DNA of 44,025 nucleotides, from NCBI GenBank assembly GCA_937911935.1, contig CALDQH010000032.1, positions 1-44,025 of the forward strand, read 5' to 3'. Shown here piece by piece: positions 14,551-22,796 of the stretch. Below the pieces are notes generated by a model. That model did no database searches, had not been told where the DNA came from, and worked only from the letters and a program-made list of their open reading frames with translations. Position 1 is the stretch's first letter. Each line of letters opens with the position of its first letter. Position numbers and translations under genes: made by a program. This DNA is from an uncultured Bacteroidales bacterium (GTDB lineage: Bacteria; Bacteroidota; Bacteroidia; Bacteroidales; Paludibacteraceae).

Positions 14551-16454
14551 AAAAATGCTTTATATGGATGCTTATGTATTTGTGCTCCCATACTGCATGG
14601 GGGACAGAACTTTCCGAAATTTTTATCGATTGGGTTACTTTATACGCACAAGAAAATCAAACATTGGCAGAAGAAATTTATCAAAATGCCATCGACCAAT
14701 TGGAAAATCCCATTGATTTAAACCAAGTTAATAGAGAAGATTTAGAAAAATTTGCGTTTTTATCCGATTTTCAGATAGAAAATTTGTTGGAGTATAGACA
14801 CGATTTTAAATTTTTTGCCACCAAATATGAACTTTGTTTAGTAGAGGGGTTCGACGAAAATACATTGGCGTTATTACTTCCTTTTGTTTGGGTAAAAGAA
14901 GACAACGAATGGGTAAATTTTTCGGCCAAACACCTATTTAAAAACATAAATTACAAAGCTGTTAGCCGATTTGACTACTTGTTTCAACCACAAAAAGGAT
15001 ATACCAATCAGCAATATTTAGGCAAGCCATGGGCAGGTTACTTACACTTTTGGCTAAAAAATTCTTTTTTATCGATAAGTAGTTTAGCAGAAAAGGATAG
15101 GGGAGAACCCTTTATCGGACCCTACAACAAAGGGTTCGATTTCTATTCGGGTCACATACAAGTTAAGAATATACATGCGCTTAAAACTTTCGTTGTGGGT
15201 GACTATAGGGCACAATTTGGACAAGGACTGATTATAGGCGGAAATTATACTTTTAGTGGATCTAATTTTAGCTCTTTTAGCAAACGAAACGATCACATAA
15301 GTGGTTATAAATCAACTGGAGAATCTCAATTTTTACGAGGTGCTGGATTGCATTTGTCTGCTAAAAATTGGCAGTTTAATTTGCTTTCTTCTATCAAATA
15401 CATAGACAAAGCAGATGGTATTCATCGTACATGGCAACAATGGCAACAAAAAAAAGAGGGATATGCCTGGTGCATAGGTGCAAATATTTCGGCCCGATAT
15501 ACGCATTTTAAAGTAGGAACTACCTTTTTGTACGATGATTATACCCAATTGGCATTTGTAGGTTTAGACTATCGTACCTATTGGAAAAACATTCAATTTT
15601 CGGGCGAAATAGGCATCAATCATCAAGGAAAAATAGCTACCATTCATACAGTGCATGCTACGTTAAACAGTACATTTTCGTGGATTTTGCAACTGCGGTA
15701 TTATGGAAAAGAATATAACAATGCATACGGATATAATAGCAATACAGATACCTCTTTTAAGCATGGCGAGGCTGGAATTATAAGCGGTATTCAATGGCAA
15801 ATGTTTAAAGGAGCACAATTGAATGGTTACATGGATTTGTATAAAAAATTAGATCATGCGTATCGAATCAGCAAACCATCGGTGGCTTATAAAACGTATG
15901 TAAGTTTTACGTATCTGTTTGATGATAATCAACAATTATTTGCCAAATGGCAATGGAGTAAACAAGAACAAAATTTTTCGGGTTCGGAAAATGGTATTTT
16001 ACCCACTTACGATTACCATAAAAATTCTGTTGTCGTGCAGTATAATGGTACTTTTACAAACGGATTATTTTTAAAATCGTCTGTGGTAGCAAACAGTTAC
16101 CAATTTTTTGATCAACAAGTAAATTGGGGTTATGTTGTTTATCAAGATATAGGGTATAAGCATCCTTATTTTCAATGTACAGCACGTATTTGCTTTTTTG
16201 ACGTTCCTCAATACGAACAAAAAATAACCGTGTACGAACACGATGTACCATACACGTATTCAAACACGGTTTATTTTGGAAATGGAATTAGAAGCTATTT
16301 AAATGTGGGTATATTTCCATATCGAGGCTTAGGTATCCACTTTAAAATAGGACATTGGTATTATTTACACCAGCAAGAAATTGGCAGTGGAAACGAAACC
16401 ATACCTGGACCTCATAAAACCAATTTGCATTTACTTTTGCAATACAAATGGTAA
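14544..16454 (+). CDS. Helix-hairpin-helix outer-membrane protein
   Basis: A 636-residue protein; the ATG at 14544 overlaps the previous stop and opens into a signal peptide (MVKKCFIWMLMYLCSHTAWG), so I prefer it to the in-frame Met 30 bp upstream. Residues about 45-125 are ComEA-like helix-hairpin-helix repeats (NPIDLNQVNREDLEKFAFLS, ENLLEYRHDFKFFATKYELC, VEGFDENTLALLLPFV). The remaining 500 residues are barrel-like, with alternating aromatic strands (GLIIGGNYTFSG, VGTTFLYDDYTQLAF, LHLLLQYKW at the end). This is a widespread Bacteroidota architecture; despite the HhH similarity to DNA-binding ComEA, a DNA role is not shown. Its stop codon is immediately followed by the stop of convergent nadA, with no base between. 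Confidence 0.82.
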   Translation: MVKKCFIWMLMYLCSHTAWGTELSEIFIDWVTLYAQENQTLAEEIYQNAIDQLENPIDLNQVNREDLEKFAFLSDFQIENLLEYRHDFKFFATKYELCLVEGFDENTLALLLPFVWVKEDNEWVNFSAKHLFKNINYKAVSRFDYLFQPQKGYTNQQYLGKPWAGYLHFWLKNSFLSISSLAEKDRGEPFIGPYNKGFDFYSGHIQVKNIHALKTFVVGDYRAQFGQGLIIGGNYTFSGSNFSSFSKRNDHISGYKSTGESQFLRGAGLHLSAKNWQFNLLSSIKYIDKADGIHRTWQQWQQKKEGYAWCIGANISARYTHFKVGTTFLYDDYTQLAFVGLDYRTYWKNIQFSGEIGINHQGKIATIHTVHATLNSTFSWILQLRYYGKEYNNAYGYNSNTDTSFKHGEAGIISGIQWQMFKGAQLNGYMDLYKKLDHAYRISKPSVAYKTYVSFTYLFDDNQQLFAKWQWSKQEQNFSGSENGILPTYDYHKNSVVVQYNGTFTNGLFLKSSVVANSYQFFDQQVNWGYVVYQDIGYKHPYFQCTARICFFDVPQYEQKITVYEHDVPYTYSNTVYFGNGIRSYLNVGIFPYRGLGIHFKIGHWYYLHQQEIGSGNETIPGPHKTNLHLLLQYKW

Positions 16455-17375
16455 TTAGCAAGATAATTCCAACATTTTTAAAATGGGTTTTACAGCTTTT
16501 TCGGCTAATTCTTTCTCTACAATTACTTCGGGAGTTTCGTTCAATAAGCAATTATATACCTTTTCTAAGGTATTTAAACGCATATAATTACACTCATTGC
16601 AAGCAGCACCATCTACCGAAGGAGCAGCAATAAACTCTTTGTCAGGATATTGCTGTCTCATTTTATGCAAAATACCACTTTCGGTTACTACGATAAAACG
16701 TTTTGCCGTCGATTTTCCTGCAAAATTTAAAATAGCCTGTGTAGAACCCACAAAATCCGATAATTCTACTACAGCTTGTTTGCATTCAGGGTGGGTTAGT
16801 ACAGGTGCATCTGGGTATTGTTGCTTTAATGCTTTTAATTTGTCAGCTGCAAATTTTTCGTGAACATGACAAGCTCCCTTCCAAAGCACCATATTACGAC
16901 CAGTTACACCATTTATGTAGTTACCTAAATTATAATCGGGACCAAAAATAATGGGTTCATCTTGCTTAAAAGTATCTACTATGGCCTTTGCGTTGGTCGA
17001 AGTAACCACTACATCAGTTAATGCTTTTACGGCAGCGGTTGTATTTACATACGATATAACTGTATGATTGGGATGATCTTTGATAAACGCTGCAAATTCA
17101 TCGGCTGGACAACTATCTGCTAACGAACATCCTGCAGCTGTATCTGGTACCAAAACTTTTTTATCGGGCGATAAAATTTTTGCTGTTTCACCCATAAAAT
17201 GAACACCACACATCACGATAATGTCAGCTGTTGTTTTAGCTGCCCATTGAGCCAAAGCCAAACTATCACCCACATAATCGGCTATATCCTGTATGCTTGC
17301 ATCTTGATAATAGTGCGCCATGATGATAGCATTTTTTTGCTTTTTAAGCTCCTCGATTTTCTTAACCCAATCCAT
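16455..17375 (-). CDS. nadA: Quinolinate synthase
   Basis: A 306-residue NadA, which condenses iminoaspartate with dihydroxyacetone phosphate to quinolinate in de novo NAD synthesis, in the cytoplasm. The family start is recognisable (NAIIMAHYYQDASIQDIADY), and the three [4Fe-4S] cysteines are present: Cys83 in AAGCSLADSC, Cys169 in KGACHVHE and Cys262 (or 259) in ACNECNYMRL. The substrate-binding motifs FGPDYNLGNYI and HPECK are intact. Length is normal for the short form of the family. It stands alone, without nadB or nadC in the window. Upstream is the 585-bp AT-rich gap; no clear promoter is visible right before the start. Its 3' end abuts the convergent HhH gene. Confidence 0.95.
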   Translation of the reverse strand: MDWVKKIEELKKQKNAIIMAHYYQDASIQDIADYVGDSLALAQWAAKTTADIIVMCGVHFMGETAKILSPDKKVLVPDTAAGCSLADSCPADEFAAFIKDHPNHTVISYVNTTAAVKALTDVVVTSTNAKAIVDTFKQDEPIIFGPDYNLGNYINGVTGRNMVLWKGACHVHEKFAADKLKALKQQYPDAPVLTHPECKQAVVELSDFVGSTQAILNFAGKSTAKRFIVVTESGILHKMRQQYPDKEFIAAPSVDGAACNECNYMRLNTLEKVYNCLLNETPEVIVEKELAEKAVKPILKMLELSC

Positions 17376-17850
17376 ATCTTTTTTTAATTAAATAAATCAT
17401 TTAAAAGAAATAAAAAATAGAAAGAAGAATAGCCTGTTAATAAGTTGACAAATAATAGTCAAAAAGTTTGTTTTTTACGTTATTATCAAAAATAAGTGTT
17501 TTATTAACGGGTTATTAACAATGTAACTATCTTATAATATGATTTTTGAATAGTTTATTAACACAATGTTTATAACTGCAAATGTAAGAAACTTTTTTAG
17601 CGAAACCATAAAAAATGGGTTAATAAGCCTGTTTATTTTTTTATTTAAACTTTTGCTTAAAAATTTGTTCAGGTAAAAAATACATTTATCAGCAACTGTA
17701 ATTGATAAATCCAAACTTATTTTTCATTTTTTTCTACTTACTTATAAACAAAGTTATAAACCGTTTGTAATAGGTTATTAACAACTTTGTAAAATCATTG
17801 TAATAACAAATCGTTTGCATAAATATTTTACCAAAAAATACATTATAAAC
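17376..17850. other. AT-rich intergenic region with repeated TTATTAAC octamers
   Basis: This gap carries no credible gene. TTATTAAC occurs on the plus strand at 17501, 17512, 17555 and 17775, and as GTTAATAA at 17436 and 17619: six copies within 350 bp, several extended to TTATTAACA, and two as the palindrome GTTATTAAC. The base composition is visibly more AT-rich than the flanking genes. The octamer differs at two positions from the DnaA box TTATCCACA, and no canonical box is present. It could be a replication-origin-type element, or the binding array of an unknown regulator of nadA. Confidence 0.45.
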
Positions 17851-17851
17851 T

Positions 17852-17882
17852 ATTGACAAGCCTAAAAATCCCCCTACATTTG
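17852..17882 (+). promoter_or_regulatory. Bacteroidota promoter (ATTG-N19-TACATTTG) for a short RNA
   Basis: ATTG at 17852-17855 (one mismatch to TTTG), a 19-bp spacer and TACATTTG at 17875-17882. It points at the plus strand, where no gene follows before a terminator 45-75 bp later. Confidence 0.55.
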
Positions 17883-17887
17883 CATTG

Positions 17888-17958
17888 TGATTTTTTCATA
17901 GTATTTGATTTTAAGGTTAGCAAATAGGTTGTCGAGCGAGGCAACCTTTTGTTTTTTT
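17888..17958 (+). ncRNA. Candidate small RNA, about 70 nt
   Basis: A plus-strand transcript bounded by a consensus promoter (17852-17882) and a strong intrinsic terminator (17926-17958), in a gap where both flanking genes are on the minus strand. The 5' part is U-rich and largely unstructured, the 3' part is the terminator stem, a layout common for regulatory sRNAs. It contains no credible open reading frame and I recognise no family. Its 3' end is convergent with the end of dprA. Confidence 0.5.
17926..17958 (+). terminator. Rho-independent terminator
   Basis: AGGTTGTC (17926-17933) pairs with GGCAACCT (17940-17947), 8 bp with one wobble and a 6-nt loop, followed by TTTG and seven T. The T tract is only on the plus strand, so it ends a plus-strand transcript, not dprA. 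Confidence 0.75.
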
Positions 17959-17960
17959 AT

Positions 17961-19082
17961 CTACTTGATTTGGTATCGATTACCTGGCAAACAGACTACA
18001 TAATTTTGAAATTCTAACATCAAAAGAATAGGTAATAAATCTTCGATGCGGATGTTGGTTAAATAACTTAATTTATCGATCGAAACATTTTCTTCTTGCA
18101 AAATAAATTGAATAATACTTTTCTCTTGCGGATTAAGACTATCAAAACCATCGGGGTATTTTTGTTTTTGTTCCTTTTTCTTTTTAGTTGCTGTATTCCA
18201 TCCCATAAAGTAGCATAAATCGTCTGCATTTTCAATTAAAGTGGCTTTATGGTGTTTTATCAAAGCATTACATCCAGCCGATGCGGCATCGTTCACTCTT
18301 CCTGGAAAAACAAAAACATCTTTGTTGTAGGTAGTAGCAATACTTGCAGTAACCAAAGCACCTCCTTTGGCGGCACTTTCTGCCACAACAACAGCATCTG
18401 ACATACCCGCAATAATTCTGTTTCGTTGTAGAAAATAACGTTTTTCCGAAGGTGTTTGATAAGGCTGTTCGGTTATAATAGCTCCGTTGTTTAGCATTTT
18501 ATCTGCTGTAGTTCTATGAACAGCAGGATAAATGCGATGTAGCCCACCTGCTAATACGGCTATGGTAGGGATATTCATTTCTAAAGCAGCTTTGTGTGCA
18601 GTAATATCTATTCCGTATGCTAAACCACTGATAATGATTATATTTTGCAATTGGTTAGCAAGATCATATACTAATTGCTGGCATTGTTGTTTTCCGTAAT
18701 AAGTAGCATTTCTGGTACCCACTATGGATATAAATTTACCCTGGTTAAAAGAAGTATTTGATTTTGTGTACAAGAGTAGGGGAGCGTCATAACATTCCAG
18801 CAGTCGATATGGATAATCGTCATCGGTAAAAAACAGCGATTTTATGTTGTTTTTTAAGCAATGTTCATACTCTTTGTCTGCCACTTTCAATGCAGTAGAA
18901 AATTCTTTGTACAGTGCGGAGGCAACAGTAGGTTGTATGCCGTAGCGATGCACCAAGTCCATTTTTGTGGACGAAAAAAAGGCAGAAAGTGTGTCAATGC
19001 TAAGAATTTTTTTTGCTTCTTCGAAGCCTATGCCCTTTAATAGCGTTAAGGCAATTTGAAATTTTTGTTCGTTTTCGTTCAT
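17961..19082 (-). CDS. dprA: DNA-processing protein DprA
   Basis: A 373-residue DprA, which loads RecA onto incoming single-stranded DNA in natural transformation. An N-terminal SAM/HhH-like part (QIALTLLKGIGFEEAKKIL) is followed by the Rossmann-like core with SIVGTRNATYYG (about 120), ISGLAYGIDITAHKAAL, PTIAVLAGGLHRIYP, QRNRIIAGMSDAVVV and KGGALVTA, then a C-terminal winged helix (about 310-373) with DSLNPQEKSIIQFI. All core motifs are intact. The start codon lies 83 bp inside the 3' end of the VanZ-like gene; the downstream frame is clearly DprA from the first residues, so the overlap looks real. DprA does not by itself prove competence; no other com genes are in the window. Confidence 0.93.
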   Translation of the reverse strand: MNENEQKFQIALTLLKGIGFEEAKKILSIDTLSAFFSSTKMDLVHRYGIQPTVASALYKEFSTALKVADKEYEHCLKNNIKSLFFTDDDYPYRLLECYDAPLLLYTKSNTSFNQGKFISIVGTRNATYYGKQQCQQLVYDLANQLQNIIIISGLAYGIDITAHKAALEMNIPTIAVLAGGLHRIYPAVHRTTADKMLNNGAIITEQPYQTPSEKRYFLQRNRIIAGMSDAVVVAESAAKGGALVTASIATTYNKDVFVFPGRVNDAASAGCNALIKHHKATLIENADDLCYFMGWNTATKKKKEQKQKYPDGFDSLNPQEKSIIQFILQEENVSIDKLSYLTNIRIEDLLPILLMLEFQNYVVCLPGNRYQIK

Positions 19083-19503
19083 AAAAATAAGATAGTATAA
19101 AGATTAGAATTAAGGCGATGATGGTACCCAGCGAATTGGCTAAACAATCCATGATATTGGTGGTTCTATTGGGCGTAAAACCTTGTGCAATTTCGATGAT
19201 AGCTCCAAACAAAAAACAATAAACAAAGTTGATTAAATACCTGTAAAACTTCCATTTTTTAGGCATTTCGATAAAAAGTAAAAAACTTAAAATGGCATAA
19301 AAAATGGCGTGTTCGTATTTATCAACGTTGGGTGTATTACTAATGCTAACAATGGAATTTTCGATGGTAGGATAAATAGGAACAACGTCCACCCAAAACA
19401 TATTTAAAATATCATCTGCCGATGGTAATTTAATAAGCGAAACCACCAACAACAGCGTGCTGAAGGCAATGGTTTTATAATATGTTTTGAAAAATTTAAT
19501 CAT
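19000..19503 (-). CDS. VanZ-like membrane protein
   Basis: A 167-residue protein with four predicted membrane helices: about 13-30, 66-82 (HAIFYAILSFLLFIEM), 88-108 (YLINFVYCFLFGAIIEIAQG) and 118-138 (ANSLGTIIALILIFILSYF). The motif DKYEHAIFYA ... EIAQGFTPNRTTNIMDCLAN is diagnostic of the VanZ family (the D-K-x-x-H and E-x-x-Q-x-x-x-x-R patterns). VanZ proteins are linked to teicoplanin resistance in enterococci, but in Bacteroidota this is a housekeeping membrane protein of unknown function, so no resistance role is implied. It overlaps hemW by 4 bp and dprA by 83 bp, making a tight operon. Its last about 25 residues are basic and lie in the overlap. Confidence 0.85.
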   Translation of the reverse strand: MIKFFKTYYKTIAFSTLLLVVSLIKLPSADDILNMFWVDVVPIYPTIENSIVSISNTPNVDKYEHAIFYAILSFLLFIEMPKKWKFYRYLINFVYCFLFGAIIEIAQGFTPNRTTNIMDCLANSLGTIIALILIFILSYFYERKRTKISNCLNAIKGHRLRRSKKNS

Positions 19504-20600
19504 ACCATCAAATCACATATAATTCCATCCGATATAAAAATACCTTTTGGGGTTAGATAGGTATGTGTGGTATTTTGTTCTAAGGTTTTATTTTGCAAAT
19601 GTTTTTGGCATTGCTTGGTAAAATATGTTCTGTATTTTGGCTGTATTTTACTTGTATCAATGCCTTCTTTTGTTCGGAGCGATGTTAAAATCAATTCGTT
19701 GTATAAATCATCGTCCGACAAAACTTCGGTTTCTACAACAGGTTTATTTTGCTCAATACCATTTATGTAATCATCCAGCGAAGCCACATTCCAGCATCTT
19801 TCTTTTTGGTTATAGGAATGAGCAGCGGCACCAACACCCAAATAAGGTTGATTTTTCCAATAATTGCTGTTGTGTTTTGATTCGTATCCAGGCAAGCAAA
19901 AATTAGAAATTTCGTATGCTTGCATGCCAGCTTCTTGGGTGTATTGATGCAATAATTCAAAGAATAAACAGCTGGTTTCTTCGCTTACTGCTTGGTTAAG
20001 GTAGGCGTACATGGGTGTTGTTTTTTCGTACGTCAGGTGGTAAGCAGATACGTGTTTTATGGGTAACGATAAGGCTGTTTTTAAGTTGTATTTCCAATTT
20101 TCTACCGATTGATTGGGTAAACCATAGATCAAGTCAATGCTACAATTGGTAAACCCCGCATCTACGATTTGATAAACAGCATCGATGGCTTGTTGTGCAT
20201 GATGCCTTCGGTTCATCAATTTTAGTTCATCGTCGTTAAAAGATTGAACCCCCATACTGATGCGGTTGATGGGCAAATTTTTTAAAGTTTGCAAATAATC
20301 TGCTTGGATATCATCTGGATTACACTCAATGGTACATTCCAATAATTCTGATAAATCAAAAAGATTATCTAACGTATCAAATAATTTTGACAAAAGGTCT
20401 GGATGCAACGTAGAGGGTGTTCCTCCGCCCAAATAAATGGTATCAATTTTGCGACTTAAAAGGTAATCTTGTCGTTGTTTTAGTTCCAAACAAACCGCAT
20501 CGATATATTGCTTTTGTTTGTGAAGCGAAGTTGTCGAAAAAAAATCACAGTACGAACATCTACGTGGGCAAAAAGGAATATGTACGTAAATGCTGTTCAT
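19500..20600 (-). CDS. hemW: Radical SAM heme chaperone HemW
   Basis: A 366-residue radical SAM protein with the cluster motif Cys11-x3-Cys15-x2-Cys18 (CPRRCSYCDFF), IYLGGGTPS (55-63), NRISMGVQSF, IDLIYGLPNQSVENW and YEISNFCLPGYESKHNSNYW. The last motif and the extra Cys distinguish HemW from oxygen-independent coproporphyrinogen oxidase HemN, which has CxxxCxxCxC; here residue 20 is Phe, not Cys, supporting HemW. HemW acts as a heme chaperone in characterised bacteria. The C-terminal HemN-like winged domain is present (DDLYNELILTSLRTKEGID). It shares one base with the stop of the upstream coiled-coil gene and overlaps vanZ by 4 bp. Confidence 0.92.
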   Translation of the reverse strand: MNSIYVHIPFCPRRCSYCDFFSTTSLHKQKQYIDAVCLELKQRQDYLLSRKIDTIYLGGGTPSTLHPDLLSKLFDTLDNLFDLSELLECTIECNPDDIQADYLQTLKNLPINRISMGVQSFNDDELKLMNRRHHAQQAIDAVYQIVDAGFTNCSIDLIYGLPNQSVENWKYNLKTALSLPIKHVSAYHLTYEKTTPMYAYLNQAVSEETSCLFFELLHQYTQEAGMQAYEISNFCLPGYESKHNSNYWKNQPYLGVGAAAHSYNQKERCWNVASLDDYINGIEQNKPVVETEVLSDDDLYNELILTSLRTKEGIDTSKIQPKYRTYFTKQCQKHLQNKTLEQNTTHTYLTPKGIFISDGIICDLMV

Positions 20601-21487
20601 TATTTAAGGACAAATCCGGTGCTTCCAATTAAATTTCCGTCGGCAAAAATACCAATGGTATAAGTACCTTTTGCTAACTCAGAATCGGTATCGTAATACA
20701 TGCAAACGGGGGTGTTTTCTCCCGAATAGGCGATGTTTTTCTTGGCAGAAAAGGCTATTTCATTCTCTTCAAAGGTAAAAACATCTTTGTCAGATAAAGT
20801 CATTACGCCACCATTAGGGTCGTTGATACGGATATAAACGCTTTTTTCGCCCCTCTCGGCTGTTATGTTGCGTAAAATGACAAAGCAAATTTCTAACTTT
20901 GATATACGCTTTAAACGCTTGGTTTCTTTGCCTTTGTCGTTTAAGGTTTTAACCGTGATGTCTCTTGCCTCTAAAATGGATGCCATGCCGATAATTTTAT
21001 CCAATTCGGCATTTTTTTCTTCCATTTGTTTGACGGTTAAAGTAGCATTTTCGTATTGCTTTTTAACCTTAACATTCTCTTGTGTAAGTTTTTTATTAAC
21101 CGTATTGAGCGAATCCACTTGGGCAACATATTGTTTTAATACCCCTCTAACAGTGCCCAATTCTTTTTGCAATTCTTTTATTCTTCGGGCATTGGTTGCT
21201 TTGACGGTTTTTAATTCTTGAAGTAGTTGTTTTACTTTTTGTTTTTCTTCGTCGATAAGTTTTAACAGCGAGTCGTTGTTGGTTTCGATGTAGAATTCTT
21301 CGTATTGTCGATTCAACTCTTCGAACTCTTGAATGGAGGCTTGTTTTTCAAACTCCATAACTTGTTCTATTTCTTTGACTTCTTCTGTTTTTTGTTGCAG
21401 TAGGGTGTAGTTGTAAACCAATAACGAAATAAGTGCAATGATGAGCACCAGTGCGATGGATAAACTGATTTTTGAGGTTTTATTCAT
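20600..21487 (-). CDS. Membrane-anchored coiled-coil protein of unknown function
   Basis: A 295-residue protein from the ATG at 21487 (a TTG two codons earlier is the alternative). One N-terminal transmembrane helix (ISLSIALVLIIALISLLVYNY) is followed by a long coiled coil, about residues 30-180, rich in Glu/Lys/Gln with a short break. The C-terminal globular domain (about 180-295) starts with ARDITVKTLNDKGKETKR and contains KLEICFVILRN, VYIRINDPNGG and GTYTIGIFADGNLIG. This layout is common in Bacteroidales and is sometimes mislabelled as a chromosome partitioning protein; I see no ParA or SMC ATPase motif. It heads the hemW-vanZ-dprA operon. Scaffold or envelope role is possible, function unknown. 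Confidence 0.8.
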   Translation of the reverse strand: MNKTSKISLSIALVLIIALISLLVYNYTLLQQKTEEVKEIEQVMEFEKQASIQEFEELNRQYEEFYIETNNDSLLKLIDEEKQKVKQLLQELKTVKATNARRIKELQKELGTVRGVLKQYVAQVDSLNTVNKKLTQENVKVKKQYENATLTVKQMEEKNAELDKIIGMASILEARDITVKTLNDKGKETKRLKRISKLEICFVILRNITAERGEKSVYIRINDPNGGVMTLSDKDVFTFEENEIAFSAKKNIAYSGENTPVCMYYDTDSELAKGTYTIGIFADGNLIGSTGFVLK

Positions 21488-21604
21488 TAACAATTGGTTT
21501 AAATTTATGCTTAATTGCCTTTATGAATAGTCTATTGGTTGGGTGGAATACAAGAGCGTTAAATAAGTTCTTGCTTTAATGATGCAAAAATAGGTATTTT
21601 TTAG

Positions 21605-21612
21605 TACTTTTG
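21605..21612 (+). promoter_or_regulatory. Promoter -7 element of ychF
   Basis: TACTTTTG lies 25 bp before the ychF start codon and matches TAnnTTTG. No TTTG is found at the expected 19-21 bp upstream, so only the -7 element is supported. Confidence 0.4.
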
Positions 21613-21637
21613 CGTGCAATTTAAATTAAAATATGTT

Positions 21638-22735
21638 ATGGCATTACAATGCGGTATAGTAGGACTTCCAAACGTAGGTAAATCAACCTTATTCAATTGT
21701 TTATCGAATGCTAAAGCACAAGCAGCAAATTTCCCTTTTTGTACCATCGAACCCAATGTAGGTGTTATTACGGTGCCCGATGAGCGATTAAATGAGTTGG
21801 CAAAACTAATCAACCCCCAAAGAATCGTCCCCACAACGGTAGAAATTGTGGACATTGCTGGTTTGGTTAAAGGTGCGAGCAAGGGCGAAGGATTGGGTAA
21901 TAAATTCTTGGCTAACATACGTGAGACCGATGCAATTTTGCATGTTTTGCGTTGTTTCGATAACGAAAATGTGACCCACGTGGATGGATCTGTCGATCCT
22001 GTTCGTGACAAAGAAATCATCGACATGGAGTTGCAATTGAAAGACTTGGAAACCATCGATAGTCGTATTCAAAAAGTCTATAAACAGGCCAATGCGGGCG
22101 ACAAAAATGCAAAGGCGCTTTACACCATCTATGCGATGTACAAAGAAGCCTTAGAGCAAGGAAAATCGGCACGTACTGTAGAATTAGACAAAGAGCAACG
22201 TAAATTGGTGCGTGACCTTTGCTTGCTTACCGATAAACCTGTTATGTACGTTTGCAATGTGGACGAAGCAAGTGCCGTAAATGGCAATGCCTACGTAGAT
22301 GCTGTACGCGAGGCGGTAAAAGACGAAAATGCCGAAATTCTAATCGTTGCTGCTGCTACCGAAGCAGACATTGCCGAGCTTGAAACCTACGAAGAACGCC
22401 AATTGTTCTTAGAAGAAGTAGGTTTAAAAGAATCGGGTGTTGCGCGTCTTATCAAGGCTGCTTATAAACTGTTGGATTTGCAAACCTACATTACCGCAGG
22501 TGTACAAGAAGTGCGCGCTTGGACTTTTCACCGTGGTTGGAAGGCGCCCCAATGTGCAGGTGTTATTCACACCGACTTTGAAAAAGGCTTTATCCGTGCT
22601 GAGGTAATCAAATACGAAGATTTTATTGCTTTAGGTTCTGAAGCTGCTTGCAAAGAAGCCGGCAAAATGAGCGTTGAGGGTAAAGAGTATGTGGTGCAGG
22701 ATGGTGATATTATGCACTTCCGCTTTAATGTGTAA
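21638..22735 (+). CDS. ychF: Ribosome-associated ATPase YchF/OLA1
   Basis: A 365-residue YchF, an Obg-related P-loop protein that prefers ATP and associates with ribosomes and stress responses. I chose the ATG at 21638 because MALQCGIVGLPNVGKST is the normal family start; upstream in-frame residues are unlike it. Motifs: G1 GLPNVGKST (9-17), G3 DIAGLVKGASKGEGLGNKF, the modified G4 region (NVDEAS) that explains altered nucleotide preference, a central coiled-coil insert and the C-terminal TGS domain (TFHRGWKAPQCAGVIHTDFE; EYVVQDGDIMHFRFNV). Length is standard. It stands alone with its own terminator. Confidence 0.96.
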   Translation: MALQCGIVGLPNVGKSTLFNCLSNAKAQAANFPFCTIEPNVGVITVPDERLNELAKLINPQRIVPTTVEIVDIAGLVKGASKGEGLGNKFLANIRETDAILHVLRCFDNENVTHVDGSVDPVRDKEIIDMELQLKDLETIDSRIQKVYKQANAGDKNAKALYTIYAMYKEALEQGKSARTVELDKEQRKLVRDLCLLTDKPVMYVCNVDEASAVNGNAYVDAVREAVKDENAEILIVAAATEADIAELETYEERQLFLEEVGLKESGVARLIKAAYKLLDLQTYITAGVQEVRAWTFHRGWKAPQCAGVIHTDFEKGFIRAEVIKYEDFIALGSEAACKEAGKMSVEGKEYVVQDGDIMHFRFNV

Positions 22736-22759
22736 GAATCAATAAGATTAGTTAATAGT

Positions 22760-22796
22760 AAAGGGCTGGTTATAGAACCAGCCTTTATTTTTTTTT
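22760..22796 (+). terminator. Rho-independent terminator of ychF
   Basis: AAAGGGCTGGTT (22760-22771) pairs with AACCAGCCTTT (22776-22786) with one bulged G, then A and nine T. The T tract overlaps the end of the convergent histidine kinase gene, whose terminal Lys codons and stop it encodes on the other strand. Confidence 0.85.

Noticed and set aside
17532..17714. Lys/Ile-rich open frame of 60 codons in the nadA-dprA gap
   Set aside because: Composition mirrors the AT-rich DNA, there is no promoter near it, and it overlaps the TTATTAAC repeats.
17376..17960. Canonical DnaA boxes (TTATCCACA and close forms)
   Set aside because: Looked for on both strands; none is present, so no firm oriC annotation is made.
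19000..19503. Glycopeptide resistance gene
   Set aside because: VanZ-family membrane proteins are widespread and there is no van cluster; resistance is not supported.
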